From assembly GCA_002733905.1 (NCBI GenBank), contig NVXK01000025.1, forward strand, positions 11,083 through 56,957: a stretch of DNA of 45,875 bases. Reading direction: 5' to 3'. Of this stretch, positions 1-8,368 are shown piece by piece; the first letter of the stretch is position 1, and the number at the start of each line of letters is the position of its first letter. Below the pieces are notes generated by a model. It ran no database searches, was not told the origin of the DNA, and was given only the letters and a program-made list of their open reading frames with translations. The stretch is from Robiginitomaculum sp. (GTDB lineage Bacteria; Pseudomonadota; Alphaproteobacteria; Caulobacterales; Maricaulaceae). The position numbers and the translations under genes are program-made.

Positions 1-1028
1 CCAAGCTCAGCCATATTGATTTTATCCTCTGTGAACGCGCCTAATGAAGTGACAATTGCGGTAGGGGCGATGTTGCTAACTACAGGGTATTCATGATTGC
101 CATTGGCAAAATAGGATTGGGCGTCTTTACTTGTGAGGTATTCAATGAATTTGATACCATTTTGTGAGTTCGGGGCATGTTTGACGAGTGCCGCGCCACT
201 AATATTGACATGTGTACCATACTCATTTTCTCCGTCGCCTTCATTTGGGAAAATAATGCCGACTTGGTCGAGAATAGGTTTTTCATCTGTGGCTGTCGCA
301 CTGGCAACACGCGCAATGTAATATGTATTTACGAGTGAAATTTTACACTCACCACTTGCGACATCTTTGATATGACCTGTATCATTGCTCTGGGGTTTAC
401 GTGCGAAATTGGCAACCATACCATCGGCCCAGCTTTGGGCGCCTTCACTCCCGACATGCCCAATGATACTTGCCAGTAGGGATATGTTGTAAATGTTTGA
501 GGAGGAACGCATGCAAATTTGGTTTTTAAACTCTGGTTTAGCTAAATCCATATAGGTGTTTAGTCCCTCAGGACGACCTGCGGCTTTGTTGTAAATGATA
601 ACGCGCGCGCGTTTTGAAATACCATACCAAAGACCATCTGGATGACTGAAATGTGTAGGTACGCGGTTGCTTAGTACTTCGCTCGTGATGGGTTTTAGGA
701 TATCTGCTTGTTCGGCACGCCATAAGCGCCCTGCGTCTACTGTTATGAAAACATCGGCAGGGGTATATTCACCTTCGGCTTTTATACGAGCGATTAAAGC
801 GTCTGCGTCGGCTTCGATTTTATTGACTGTAATGCCCGTTGCCTTGGTGAAATCAGAATAGAGCGCTAAATCCGTATCATAATGGCGAGACGTATAGAGA
901 TTAACCACACCTGCATTTTGGACAGTATTAGGAGCTGTTTCGGTGCTCTGCGTAGGTGTATCGAGAGTTTCAGATTGAGGAGAACAGCCGATAAGGGCAA
1001 GCGCAAATACAGCGTAAGCAATCTTCAT
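1..1028 (-). CDS. fbpA: Ferric-iron ABC transporter substrate-binding lipoprotein (3' end off window)
   Basis: Reading from an ATG at 1028 on the minus strand gives 342 codons open to the window edge. The N-terminus is a lipoprotein signal with lipobox L-I-G-C (Cys15), so the protein should be a membrane-anchored periplasmic receptor. The body reads as a family-1 extracellular binding protein of the FbpA/FutA/AfuA type. A Tyr-Tyr pair (residues 236-237, in NTYYIAR) sits where FbpA-type proteins coordinate Fe(III). Family members are about 340-350 residues, so only a few C-terminal codons should be missing. It lies 79 bp downstream of the ATPase gene on the same strand, and a Fur-box match lies in that gap, so it may have its own iron-repressed promoter. 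The family is clear; the exact substrate (Fe3+ rather than a chelate) is inferred. Confidence 0.88.
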   Translation of the reverse strand, partial: MKIAYAVFALALIGCSPQSETLDTPTQSTETAPNTVQNAGVVNLYTSRHYDTDLALYSDFTKATGITVNKIEADADALIARIKAEGEYTPADVFITVDAGRLWRAEQADILKPITSEVLSNRVPTHFSHPDGLWYGISKRARVIIYNKAAGRPEGLNTYMDLAKPEFKNQICMRSSSNIYNISLLASIIGHVGSEGAQSWADGMVANFARKPQSNDTGHIKDVASGECKISLVNTYYIARVASATATDEKPILDQVGIIFPNEGDGENEYGTHVNISGAALVKHAPNSQNGIKFIEYLTSKDAQSYFANGNHEYPVVSNIAPTAIVTSLGAFTEDKINMAEL

Positions 1029-1056
1029 AATAAACTCCAGTAGGCAAAACTTTAAC

Positions 1057-1071
1057 TAAGAATGATTCTCA
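1057..1071 (-). promoter_or_regulatory. Probable Fur box upstream of the iron-binding protein gene
   Basis: On the minus strand the 15-mer TGAGAATCATTCTTA is a 7-1-7 inverted repeat with a single mismatch, close to the classical Fur consensus TGATAATNATTATCA. It lies 29 bp upstream of the binding-protein start codon. The fit of motif and gene function supports iron-dependent repression. Confidence 0.75.
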
Positions 1072-1107
1072 TATATAGGTCATGTGCCAAAGGTGCAAGC
1101 TGAAACC

Positions 1108-2175
1108 TTATTTAGGAAAAATAAATATAGAGGACTTGCGCGGGAGAATTTCAACCGTGTCACCCGTATTCAGTTTTGATGACCTTGGGAGATTGGCAAA
1201 CAAGATATCCGTACTCTCAGGCGTCTGAAGTGTTGCTCTAAGATGCGCGCCAATGCAGGTGATATCTTGTATGGAAATAGAGGATGTGTTGCTTGTTTTT
1301 ATATCTATATCATTGGCGCGTATGCAAATATTGATTTCGCCCAGTGGCAGTGGCAGTGGCAGTGGCAGTGGAGTTGCACTTTCTTCTTGAGGCGCAATTA
1401 CGGAACGCGGCCATTCACCAAATACAGTTTTGATGTGAGTTTGGCTGAGTGTGCCCGATAGGGGCTGCCCACCACCAAGCAAGGCTTCGATATCTGTTGT
1501 TGCGGGGTGATCATAAAGTGTTTGAGGCGAACCTGATTGTATCACGCGTCCTGCATTTAACACGACGATTTTATCTGCGATTTCCAAGGCTTCGCTCGGA
1601 TCATGAGTGACCAATATGGCGGCGCAACCTTCAGTTTTTAATATGGAGCGCACCAAAGCACGTAAGTTCTTGCGAAGTTGAATGTCTACATTTGCAAATG
1701 GTTCATCGAGGAGAAGAAGCGAAGGTGAGGGTGCAATTGCGCGCGCAAATGCGATCCGCTGTTGTTGTCCGCCTGACAGGGTGTTGGGGAAACGTTTTTC
1801 AAACCCGCCCATGCCGATTTTTTCAAGTAAGTCTTTTACCCGTGCGCTACGCTTTGATGCGTCACGAATGCCAAAGCCAATGTTTTTTTCGACATTTAAA
1901 TGTGGGAAGAGGGCACCGTCTTGGAAGACAAGGCCGACAGAACGTTTTTCTGGTGGTGGATTATTGCCAGATTCTGCGAGAATTTTGCCCTTAAGAAAGA
2001 GTTGCCCGTGCTGAATATCTAAAATCCCTGCTGCAATTTGCAAAAGTGTCGTCTTTCCGCATCCTGACGGCCCTAATAAGCAGGTGATCTCACCTTGTTC
2101 GGCGCTAAAGGATACGTCATGAACAACTTTGTTGCGGCCATAGGCATGGTGTATATTTTGAAACTTAAGTCCCAA
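1108..2175 (-). CDS. fbpC: Ferric-iron ABC transporter ATP-binding protein
   Basis: This 355-residue ATPase energises Fe(III) uptake through the permease encoded divergently. It has a Walker A GPSGCGKT (35-42), Q-loop Gln85, signature LSGGQ (133-137), Walker B LLLLDE (153-158) and switch His191. A C-terminal TOBE-like regulatory region follows, as in FbpC/PotA/CysA ATPases. The start is TTG with AAGGA 8 nt upstream; an ATG at 2180 is out of frame. The linker between the two domains carries five Pro-Leu pairs (269-278) encoded by a perfect hexanucleotide repeat, which is unusual. The binding-protein gene follows on the same strand. Confidence 0.92.
   Translation of the reverse strand: MGLKFQNIHHAYGRNKVVHDVSFSAEQGEITCLLGPSGCGKTTLLQIAAGILDIQHGQLFLKGKILAESGNNPPPEKRSVGLVFQDGALFPHLNVEKNIGFGIRDASKRSARVKDLLEKIGMGGFEKRFPNTLSGGQQQRIAFARAIAPSPSLLLLDEPFANVDIQLRKNLRALVRSILKTEGCAAILVTHDPSEALEIADKIVVLNAGRVIQSGSPQTLYDHPATTDIEALLGGGQPLSGTLSQTHIKTVFGEWPRSVIAPQEESATPLPLPLPLPLGEINICIRANDIDIKTSNTSSISIQDITCIGAHLRATLQTPESTDILFANLPRSSKLNTGDTVEILPRKSSIFIFPK
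1342..1371 (+). repeat. Five perfect tandem copies of CAGTGG inside the ATPase gene
   Basis: The hexamer CAGTGG is repeated five times without error. On the coding (minus) strand it encodes Pro-Leu five times in the interdomain linker. Because the unit is 6 bp, copy-number change would lengthen or shorten the linker in frame rather than switch the gene off. Confidence 0.95.
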
Positions 2176-2244
2176 TCCATTATTCCTTCTATAATTTTCG
2201 AGATTTCTAGTGAAAAGAAAATTTTTAATTCAAAAACTTTGTGT

Positions 2245-2259
2245 TGACATTAATTATCA
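2245..2259 (+). promoter_or_regulatory. Probable Fur box in the divergent fbpC/fbpB intergenic region
   Basis: TGACATTAATTATCA matches 12 of the 14 defined positions of the Fur 7-1-7 consensus. It lies 70 bp upstream of the ATPase start and about 70-85 bp upstream of the permease start, so one site could repress both divergent transcripts. Confidence 0.65.
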
Positions 2260-2329
2260 AAGTCAAGCACATAGTCGTGATTTAAACAATATGCTTACGA
2301 CGTAACAGGCTTTGGGATATTTGGCTTCT

Positions 2330-3964
2330 ATGTTTTTAAAACAAATATATATGCATAAGAGCCTAAGTGTGTGGACGCTTGCGACTGTCGTTTTGGCGTT
2401 AGTTTTGTCTATGCCTATTCTCGTTGTTTTACGGGCAGTTTTCTCCACGGACACAGGTGGTTGGGCGCATTTATTTCAAACCAATTTAGCCTCTTATATT
2501 TTCAATACGCTCGGACTGCTTCTTATGACGGGTATGCTTGCGACACTTATGGGTGTCAGTACAGCTTGGCTTATTGCGGCGACGGCGTTTAAGGGGCGGC
2601 GTATGTTGAGCTGGGCTTTGATGCTACCACTTGCGGCGCCGTCTTACATTATTGCTTATATGTATACAGATTTGCTCGCGAGTGCAGGGCCGATTCAGTC
2701 GGGGCTACGGCATGTGTTTGGCTGGCAAGCGGGCGAATATTATTTTCCGTCTATTCGAAATTTGTTTGGGGCGTCATTAATGCTGGCGCTTGTATTATAC
2801 CCTTATATTTATTTATTGGCGCGTATTGCTTTCAGCTCAAAAAATAGCGCGCAAATTCACGCGGCGCGTACCTTGGGTCTTACTGCCTCCGAGACGTTTT
2901 GGCGTGTGGCACTGCCAACGGCACGGCCTGCTATTATTGGAGGACTGGCACTCGTTTTGATGGAAACACTGGCCGATTTTGGCGTCGCAGATTATTTTGC
3001 TATTCCGACATTCAGCACGGGGATATTTAGGACATGGTTGTTGATGGGCGAGAAAGTCGCGGCGTTGAAACTGGCTGGCATTATGTTGTTATTCGTCATA
3101 GCGCTTTTATGGCTGGAATATCAAAGCCGTAAAGGGGATACGACAGGCAGCACACGCCCAATACCCAAGCCCATACCGATACAATTGACAAAGCGACAAA
3201 GTGTTTTGGCGATGTGCGTGTGTGGTTTTCCTGTGATATTTGGTTTTGTTATTCCTGTTCTTGGTCTTAGCTATTACACATTTACAGGTGGGGACGAAAT
3301 ATTTGGCGTGCAATTTTATTATCTTGCCAAAGCCAGCTTGACGATAGCCTCTATTGTTGCCGTTTTGACGATGATTATTGCCATTATTCTAGCCTATACA
3401 AACCGAGTACAACGCTCGCCAATAACGCGTGGCGCGATTGTATTGTCTACACTTGGTTACGCACTGCCCGGGGCGTTGCTTGCAGTGGGCTTGTTAGGGA
3501 CATCAAATAAATTGGACAAGTTCTTCACTGGGTTTGCAGTCGAATATTTTGGCTGGCAGGGGGGGCTGGTTATTTCAGGAACGATTGCTTTGCTTGTTTA
3601 TGCGTGTGTGGTGCGGTTCCTGACTATTGGATTTAACAGTGTGAATACACGGCTTGAAAGCATACCTATGGCGATGGACGCGGCGGCGCGCGCACTTGGG
3701 CAAAAACCATTGGGCGTCATTCGGCGCATCCATTTACCGCTCATGCGGTCTAGCATGGTGGCGGCAGGGTTGCTTGTATTTGTTGATGTTATGCGTGAAT
3801 TACCAGCAACGCTTATCTTGCGCCCCTTTAACTTTGAGACACTTGCCACCCGTGTTTACCGCCTCGCAAGTGACGAGCGGTTGTCCGAGGCTTCGACGGC
3901 TGCTCTGACGATTATCGCCATAAGTTTGATACCCATTTTGATCCTTAATCGCTCTCAAAAATAA
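2330..3964 (+). CDS. fbpB: Ferric-iron ABC transporter permease (fused two-repeat type)
   Basis: This inner-membrane permease has about twelve hydrophobic segments arranged as two homologous halves, as in FbpB/SfuB/FutB. Each half carries an EAA-type cytoplasmic loop: the first near AARTLGLTASETFWRVALP, the second near AARALGQKPLGVIRRIHLP. The length (544 residues from ATG 2330) is normal for the family. The frame also allows a TTG at 2312 and an ATG at 2351; no start has a strong Shine-Dalgarno sequence, so the N-terminus is uncertain. It is transcribed divergently from the ATPase and binding-protein genes, with a Fur box in between. A split divergent layout is less usual than a single A-B-C operon. 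Confidence 0.9.
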   Translation: MFLKQIYMHKSLSVWTLATVVLALVLSMPILVVLRAVFSTDTGGWAHLFQTNLASYIFNTLGLLLMTGMLATLMGVSTAWLIAATAFKGRRMLSWALMLPLAAPSYIIAYMYTDLLASAGPIQSGLRHVFGWQAGEYYFPSIRNLFGASLMLALVLYPYIYLLARIAFSSKNSAQIHAARTLGLTASETFWRVALPTARPAIIGGLALVLMETLADFGVADYFAIPTFSTGIFRTWLLMGEKVAALKLAGIMLLFVIALLWLEYQSRKGDTTGSTRPIPKPIPIQLTKRQSVLAMCVCGFPVIFGFVIPVLGLSYYTFTGGDEIFGVQFYYLAKASLTIASIVAVLTMIIAIILAYTNRVQRSPITRGAIVLSTLGYALPGALLAVGLLGTSNKLDKFFTGFAVEYFGWQGGLVISGTIALLVYACVVRFLTIGFNSVNTRLESIPMAMDAAARALGQKPLGVIRRIHLPLMRSSMVAAGLLVFVDVMRELPATLILRPFNFETLATRVYRLASDERLSEASTAALTIIAISLIPILILNRSQK

Positions 3965-4126
3965 CGGCCTTTACGGGCTTGTAAAACGGGTCAAATAACC
4001 CTGCTAAATTTCGTAAAAATAACATGCCCAGATCTAAATTCATTAACTGGAATACATATTGGCGGCATTTCTAGGCGCATTCTCTGGTAAGTTGTGCTAT
4101 GGTTGCTTTGTATACTGGAGTGAAAT

Positions 4127-5323
4127 ATGGCGCAATATTGGAAGTTACGAACAATTGAAAACAAAAAACACCGTATTCATGTGTCTGAACGACTTCGCGC
4201 ATTACGCAATCAACTGAATAGGGACGTTACAGAACGTACCAATGAACATGATCTTCGTTTAGCCACTTGGAATTTAATGCACTTTGGTAATAATGGTGGT
4301 TATTGGCGAAATACAGAGGCTCTCTTATATATTGCAGAGATTATTGATCATTTTGACTTAGTTGCCCTGCAAGAGGTGAATACCAATTTGTCTCAACTCA
4401 AAGACTTGATGAAAAATTATCTTGGTGTTGAGTGGGATTATATTGTTACCGATACGACTGGCGGTCGTCTTGGGAATAAAGAGCGTATGGCGTTCCTATA
4501 CCGAAAGGGCAAGGTTCGTTTTTCAAGGTTGGCCGGGGAGGTAGTCTTACCGGATGGACAAACGATTGTCGGATCATCTGGTCTGGAAAATCAAACTCTG
4601 TTTAATCGTCATCATCAATTTGCACGGTCACCATTCGTCGTTGGCTTTAGTTGTGGCTGGCTGGATTTTAAACTTTGTACGGTTCATATTTATTTTGGAA
4701 GCAATCCAAAGAAACCTTTGCTCATGACGGACGCAGAGTACAGCACCTATAAGGGGCAGTTCATGGAAATTCGTAAGTCGGAGATACGTGAACTTGCTAA
4801 CTTTTTTGCTGAGCGACAAAAAAAGGAACGTCGTACGGAGTTAAAACGTTTAAAAAAACTGGGCTGGGATACGGCGCAAAGTGAAGCAAATTATATCCTA
4901 TTGGGTGATTTTAATATTGTTTCTCCACAACATGAAACAATGGACGCGCTGAAACAAGCTGGTTTCAAAATTCCTGACGGTATGGAAAACCTTCCAACAA
5001 CATTGGGTAAAAAAGTTGGATTTTACGATCAAATCGCGCATAGGTTGGCAGACAAACGTGTTCAACATCGCGTGAGCGGTGCTGTGGATTTTAGAGAGTC
5101 GGTTTTTCGGACTGAAGATGCTGATCATTATATTGATGTTGTAAAAGATGAATTTGTTATTGGGAAAACAGGGGCGTCGCGAAGCCGTGATAAAATGCGT
5201 CAGTATTTTAATCGGTATCGGTTCAAACACCAAATGTCTGATCATCAGCTCCTTTGGTCAGCTTTTGACGTGGATTTTGCAGAGGATTATCTGGAGAGAA
5301 TTGCGAAAGAAGCTGCGACATAA
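4127..5323 (+). CDS. Endonuclease/exonuclease/phosphatase (EEP) family protein
   Basis: The 398-residue product carries the metal-dependent EEP fold motifs in order: ATWNL (Asn49), ALQEVN (Glu83), a central His in TVHIYFG (187), LLGDFNIVS (GDFN 260-263) and MSDHQ (SDH 371-373). These are the metal and phosphate ligands of DNase I/exonuclease III/inositol phosphatase-type enzymes, so a phosphodiester or phosphomonoester substrate is likely, but which one cannot be told from sequence. No signal peptide is visible; residues 10-40 are basic and may form a helix. CTGGAG lies 8 nt upstream of the ATG. It stands alone, followed by a hairpin at 5353. Confidence 0.82.
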   Translation: MAQYWKLRTIENKKHRIHVSERLRALRNQLNRDVTERTNEHDLRLATWNLMHFGNNGGYWRNTEALLYIAEIIDHFDLVALQEVNTNLSQLKDLMKNYLGVEWDYIVTDTTGGRLGNKERMAFLYRKGKVRFSRLAGEVVLPDGQTIVGSSGLENQTLFNRHHQFARSPFVVGFSCGWLDFKLCTVHIYFGSNPKKPLLMTDAEYSTYKGQFMEIRKSEIRELANFFAERQKKERRTELKRLKKLGWDTAQSEANYILLGDFNIVSPQHETMDALKQAGFKIPDGMENLPTTLGKKVGFYDQIAHRLADKRVQHRVSGAVDFRESVFRTEDADHYIDVVKDEFVIGKTGASRSRDKMRQYFNRYRFKHQMSDHQLLWSAFDVDFAEDYLERIAKEAAT

Positions 5324-5352
5324 TATTATTATATGTCTGACGTCAACGCCTA

Positions 5353-5376
5353 TAGCACAGGCTTAGCTCTGTGCTA
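5353..5376 (+). terminator. Hairpin after the EEP gene, possible terminator
   Basis: TAGCACAG and CTGTGCTA pair perfectly around an 8-nt loop, 30 bp after the EEP stop codon. No T run follows, so it may be a weak or Rho-assisted terminator or an mRNA-end stabilising hairpin. Confidence 0.45.
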
Positions 5377-5639
5377 AGAGGGAGTTTGCTCATCTATTGT
5401 TGACTGATATTAAGCTACGGCTTTGCAGTATTGCCTTAAAGGATTAATCATCCAAGATGGTAGATAAACACATCCAGGCCCCAACTCATTATTTTTAGGC
5501 AAGTAAAGCCTGTCTGCAAAATCTGATTGGTTGCTGTGGTTTTTCTTTGAACTCACGGGCCGCTTTGACGCGCAGCTATAGCAAAATCGATACAAAGGGT
5601 TGTGGGGGGTGCACCCTGTTTGGCGCGCTTGCGCCCGAA

Positions 5640-5669
5640 CTCAATACTCCGTTTTTGATTGAGTTTTTT
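5640..5669 (+). terminator. Terminator-like stem with T run
   Basis: CTCAAT pairs with ATTGAG across a 12-nt loop and is followed directly by six T. The stem is short. It sits about 320 bp past the EEP gene. Confidence 0.35.
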
Positions 5670-5680
5670 GAGGGTAAAAT

Positions 5681-5793
5681 GCCTAAGTTCTTTGTGGAGG
5701 AGATTTAAAGAGTATTCTTTAGAGAGACGAAGGGGCTTGCGGCTACTTTCATGTCCTCAATATGTAAATCTATTAAATTACGAAAGTAGAGTA
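5681..5793 (+). repeat. Dispersed direct repeat, left copy (partner at 13919-14029)
   Basis: About 110 bp align with 13919-14029 in the same orientation with scattered mismatches and small gaps. Shared blocks include CTTTAGA, AAGGGGCTTGCG, CTTTCAT, and AATATGTAAATC followed by ATTAAATT. Both copies keep a small AAAGA/TCTTT inverted repeat near the start. The pair brackets the kinase, sigma factor and secreted-protein module. Confidence 0.8.
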
Positions 5794-6061
5794 TCTAGCC
5801 ATTTCGTATGCAATTTTTGTGCCGTGCCAGCGTGAAAACCTATCCGTGACCGTAATTACATTTTGGTCTATTTTGTTGTTATACTCGCGTATGTTTCTAG
5901 TGTATTATATCAAAAATCAAGGCAAAAACCATGTGGGTGGAGCGCCCTTAAACGTTCAAAATATAAGGACCCCAGTTCCAATGTATTTCGTTTGTTTTTT
6001 TCACTACAGCATTGTAGCCTTATGAGGTGACAGGTTAAATGAAATTGTTAATGGGGGTTAA

Positions 6062-8311
6062 ATGGAAAATTGGTCACGACTTGAACATATTTTTCACGAG
6101 GCCATGGAAAAACCAAATGCGCGACGCAGAGCCTATTTGCTTGACGTATGTGAAACTCAGGAAGAGCTTGAAAAAGCACTGGAATTTGTAAGCGCTTCAG
6201 AAGCGACAGATGATTTCATGAGCACTTCCATAGGCCTTCCCCATTTTTCTCCAAGCCTCACGAGCGGCGCTGTACTTGGTAATTGGCGCATTGATAAGAT
6301 TATCGGCTCGGGGGGTATGGGCGAAGTTTATTTGGTGCGGCGAGAAACGGATGATTACAAGCATGTAGCGGCGTTAAAATTGGCGCGTACAAAAGATGAA
6401 AAATATTTGGCACGGTTTGAACAAGAACGAAAAATCCTTGCTAAGCTGGAGCATGCTAATATCGGTAGGCTGATTGACGGCGGCGTCAATGATAATGAGC
6501 AACCGTATTTCGTTATGGAATACGTCAATGGTCAAACCATCACAGAATATGCGCAAAGCCACAAGTTGGGGTATAAACCCCGCTTGAAATTATTCGGCCA
6601 ATTGTGCCGCGCCTTGTCCCATGCTCATGCACGGCTCGTCCTACACCGTGATATCAAACCTGCTAATGTATTGGTTAGCACTGAAGGGGAGGTGAAATTA
6701 ATTGATTTTGGTGTTGCTGATAGATTGGACAGCACGCTTACATTCGGCTCTGTTCCTACAACCAAAGCCTATGCCGCACCAGAGCAACTTTTTGACGGAC
6801 AAATCACAACTGCAACAGATATATTTTCACTAGGCGGCTTACTGCATAAGTTATTAACGGACAAACGTCTGAACATTGAGGATAACATAGCGGCAAACCT
6901 GCCTGAAGATTTGCGCCATATCATTCGTAAAAGTCGACAGAAAAACCCTGATGACCGATACGAATCGGTTAATGCTCTTATGGCTGATATCAAAAGATTT
7001 GAAAACTCAGAACCAGTTGAAGCTCGTAACGGCGGCTGGCCATATCGTGCTATCAAGTTTTTATCCCGCTATAAAATAGCTGCAACCATTTCCGCTTTAC
7101 TCGTCTTTAGTCTTATCGCTGGACTTGGGGGCACGCTTAGCATGTTAAAACGTGCACAAATTTCAGAAAAAATTGCACAAATTGCACAATTGGACGAAGA
7201 ATACGAAGCCCGCCTTGCTGACGGATATCGTATTGGATTGCAAACTTTATACGGTGAAGACAAAGCGCCCGAAGATAGGATTGATCCAAAATTAATCGAT
7301 AAATCTGTGCTAAATATGGCTTTAAATACAAAAGAAACTTTTGACTTAACCAATTTGGACGATGCTTTTTTACTGTTTAGCATGGGTAAACTTTTTAAGT
7401 ATCGCGAAGATTTTGAAAATGCAGTTTCTTTGCTGTCTCCGTTGGAAGACATGCCTTTAACGACCCCCATTATGGCATATTTATCCATTGAAAGTCGTTC
7501 TGAACTCGCCCGTTGCTTAATACAGGTGAACGAAAAAAAACGTGCCGAAAAAATAGCGCGCCAACTTTTGGTCGACAGGGTAACACACCACCTTACCAAC
7601 ACACAAACCCATGTTCAAGACGCACAAAGTATTGCGAAAGTAACGGGTGATATCGTAGACCAAAATTTTGTTATTGAACTGACCAAACAATCTATCGATA
7701 TCGAACTTCAAAAAACAGAACCGTCTGATAGCAGTTTAGAATATTTTTATAATCAACTGGCATTTACCCTGTACCGACGTGGGCAAATTATGGAGTCATT
7801 AGAGTTCTTTGAAAAGTCATATGAAATGCAGCGCAAACAGGGCATTCGTTTTCTGGATGATGCCGCCGCACCAACTAATTTGGCCCAGTTTCAAATCTAT
7901 TTGGCTCAGGACGGCGAAAAACCAGAGAAATACCTACCAGACTACCTCGCCATAACATCAGGCGAGCAGGGGAGCCCGACATTATACTCTTTGGTACAAG
8001 GTTTACGCGCCGAAGCGGCATTGCTCACTGAGCGGTGGGATGTGGCCGAAGAAACGTCACGGCTTGCTATGGAAAAGATTGAGAACAATAAAAAATTTCG
8101 GGCTGGCTGGTATTACGATATTGTTGTTGCACGGATGCGCGCACTTACACGGCTCGCGCGGTACGGCGAAGCTCGCGGTTTACTCGCGCCTAGTTTGTCG
8201 GCTCTTGGCAAAGAAGATATCGTTTCGCGTTGGGAATTTAAAGAGTGTAAATTATATCTAGCCGAAGCTTATCTTGTCGCCTTTGAAGATAGTAAAGAGA
8301 GGGCAGTGTGA
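6062..8311 (+). CDS. Membrane Ser/Thr protein kinase with TPR-like C-terminal region, C-terminus cut by IS30
   Basis: A Hanks-type kinase domain shows the glycine loop GSGGMGEVY (82-90), VAIK-type Lys106, alpha-C Glu122, HRDIKPAN (195-202), DFG (215-217) and APE (239-241), so catalysis should be intact. One transmembrane helix (about 338-357) follows, then a long helical region of TPR character that would lie outside the cytoplasm. Codon 749 now runs into the IS30 left end and gives Val-stop. Removing 8307-9536 and one AG duplicate restores the frame for 41 more residues to a TAA at 9661-9663 (789 residues). The restored stop overlaps the stop of the convergent ECF sigma gene, which is its probable partner. 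Kinase-sigma neighbourhoods of this type are known (Vibrio PknT/EcfP). Whether the truncated protein still works is unknown. Confidence 0.9.
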   Translation: MENWSRLEHIFHEAMEKPNARRRAYLLDVCETQEELEKALEFVSASEATDDFMSTSIGLPHFSPSLTSGAVLGNWRIDKIIGSGGMGEVYLVRRETDDYKHVAALKLARTKDEKYLARFEQERKILAKLEHANIGRLIDGGVNDNEQPYFVMEYVNGQTITEYAQSHKLGYKPRLKLFGQLCRALSHAHARLVLHRDIKPANVLVSTEGEVKLIDFGVADRLDSTLTFGSVPTTKAYAAPEQLFDGQITTATDIFSLGGLLHKLLTDKRLNIEDNIAANLPEDLRHIIRKSRQKNPDDRYESVNALMADIKRFENSEPVEARNGGWPYRAIKFLSRYKIAATISALLVFSLIAGLGGTLSMLKRAQISEKIAQIAQLDEEYEARLADGYRIGLQTLYGEDKAPEDRIDPKLIDKSVLNMALNTKETFDLTNLDDAFLLFSMGKLFKYREDFENAVSLLSPLEDMPLTTPIMAYLSIESRSELARCLIQVNEKKRAEKIARQLLVDRVTHHLTNTQTHVQDAQSIAKVTGDIVDQNFVIELTKQSIDIELQKTEPSDSSLEYFYNQLAFTLYRRGQIMESLEFFEKSYEMQRKQGIRFLDDAAAPTNLAQFQIYLAQDGEKPEKYLPDYLAITSGEQGSPTLYSLVQGLRAEAALLTERWDVAEETSRLAMEKIENNKKFRAGWYYDIVVARMRALTRLARYGEARGLLAPSLSALGKEDIVSRWEFKECKLYLAEAYLVAFEDSKERAV

Positions 8312-8336
8312 GTTCAACCGATCATCGCAACATGTT
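8307..8336 (+). repeat. IS30 left inverted repeat
   Basis: Thirty bases match the reverse complement of 9507-9536 with a single C/T difference. Confidence 0.93.
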
Positions 8337-8368
8337 TGATGTATTGTTGTTAATTTGGAGAGGACACT

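Larger units (their letters stand above)
5324..6061. other. 738-bp non-coding stretch between the EEP gene and the kinase gene
   Basis: No convincing gene is present; open frames here have neither a ribosome site nor a recognisable protein. It contains a hairpin at 5353-5376, a GC-rich small hairpin near 5621-5634, a terminator-like stem with a T run at 5640-5669, and the first copy of a 110-bp dispersed repeat at 5681-5793. The kinase promoter should lie between about 5800 and 6050. Confidence 0.6.

Noticed and set aside
5410-5595. 61-codon minus-strand frame
   Set aside because: No ribosome site and no family resemblance.
5819-6025. 68-codon frame before the kinase gene
   Set aside because: Non-ATG start, no ribosome site, no protein-like pattern; it more likely spans the kinase promoter and leader.
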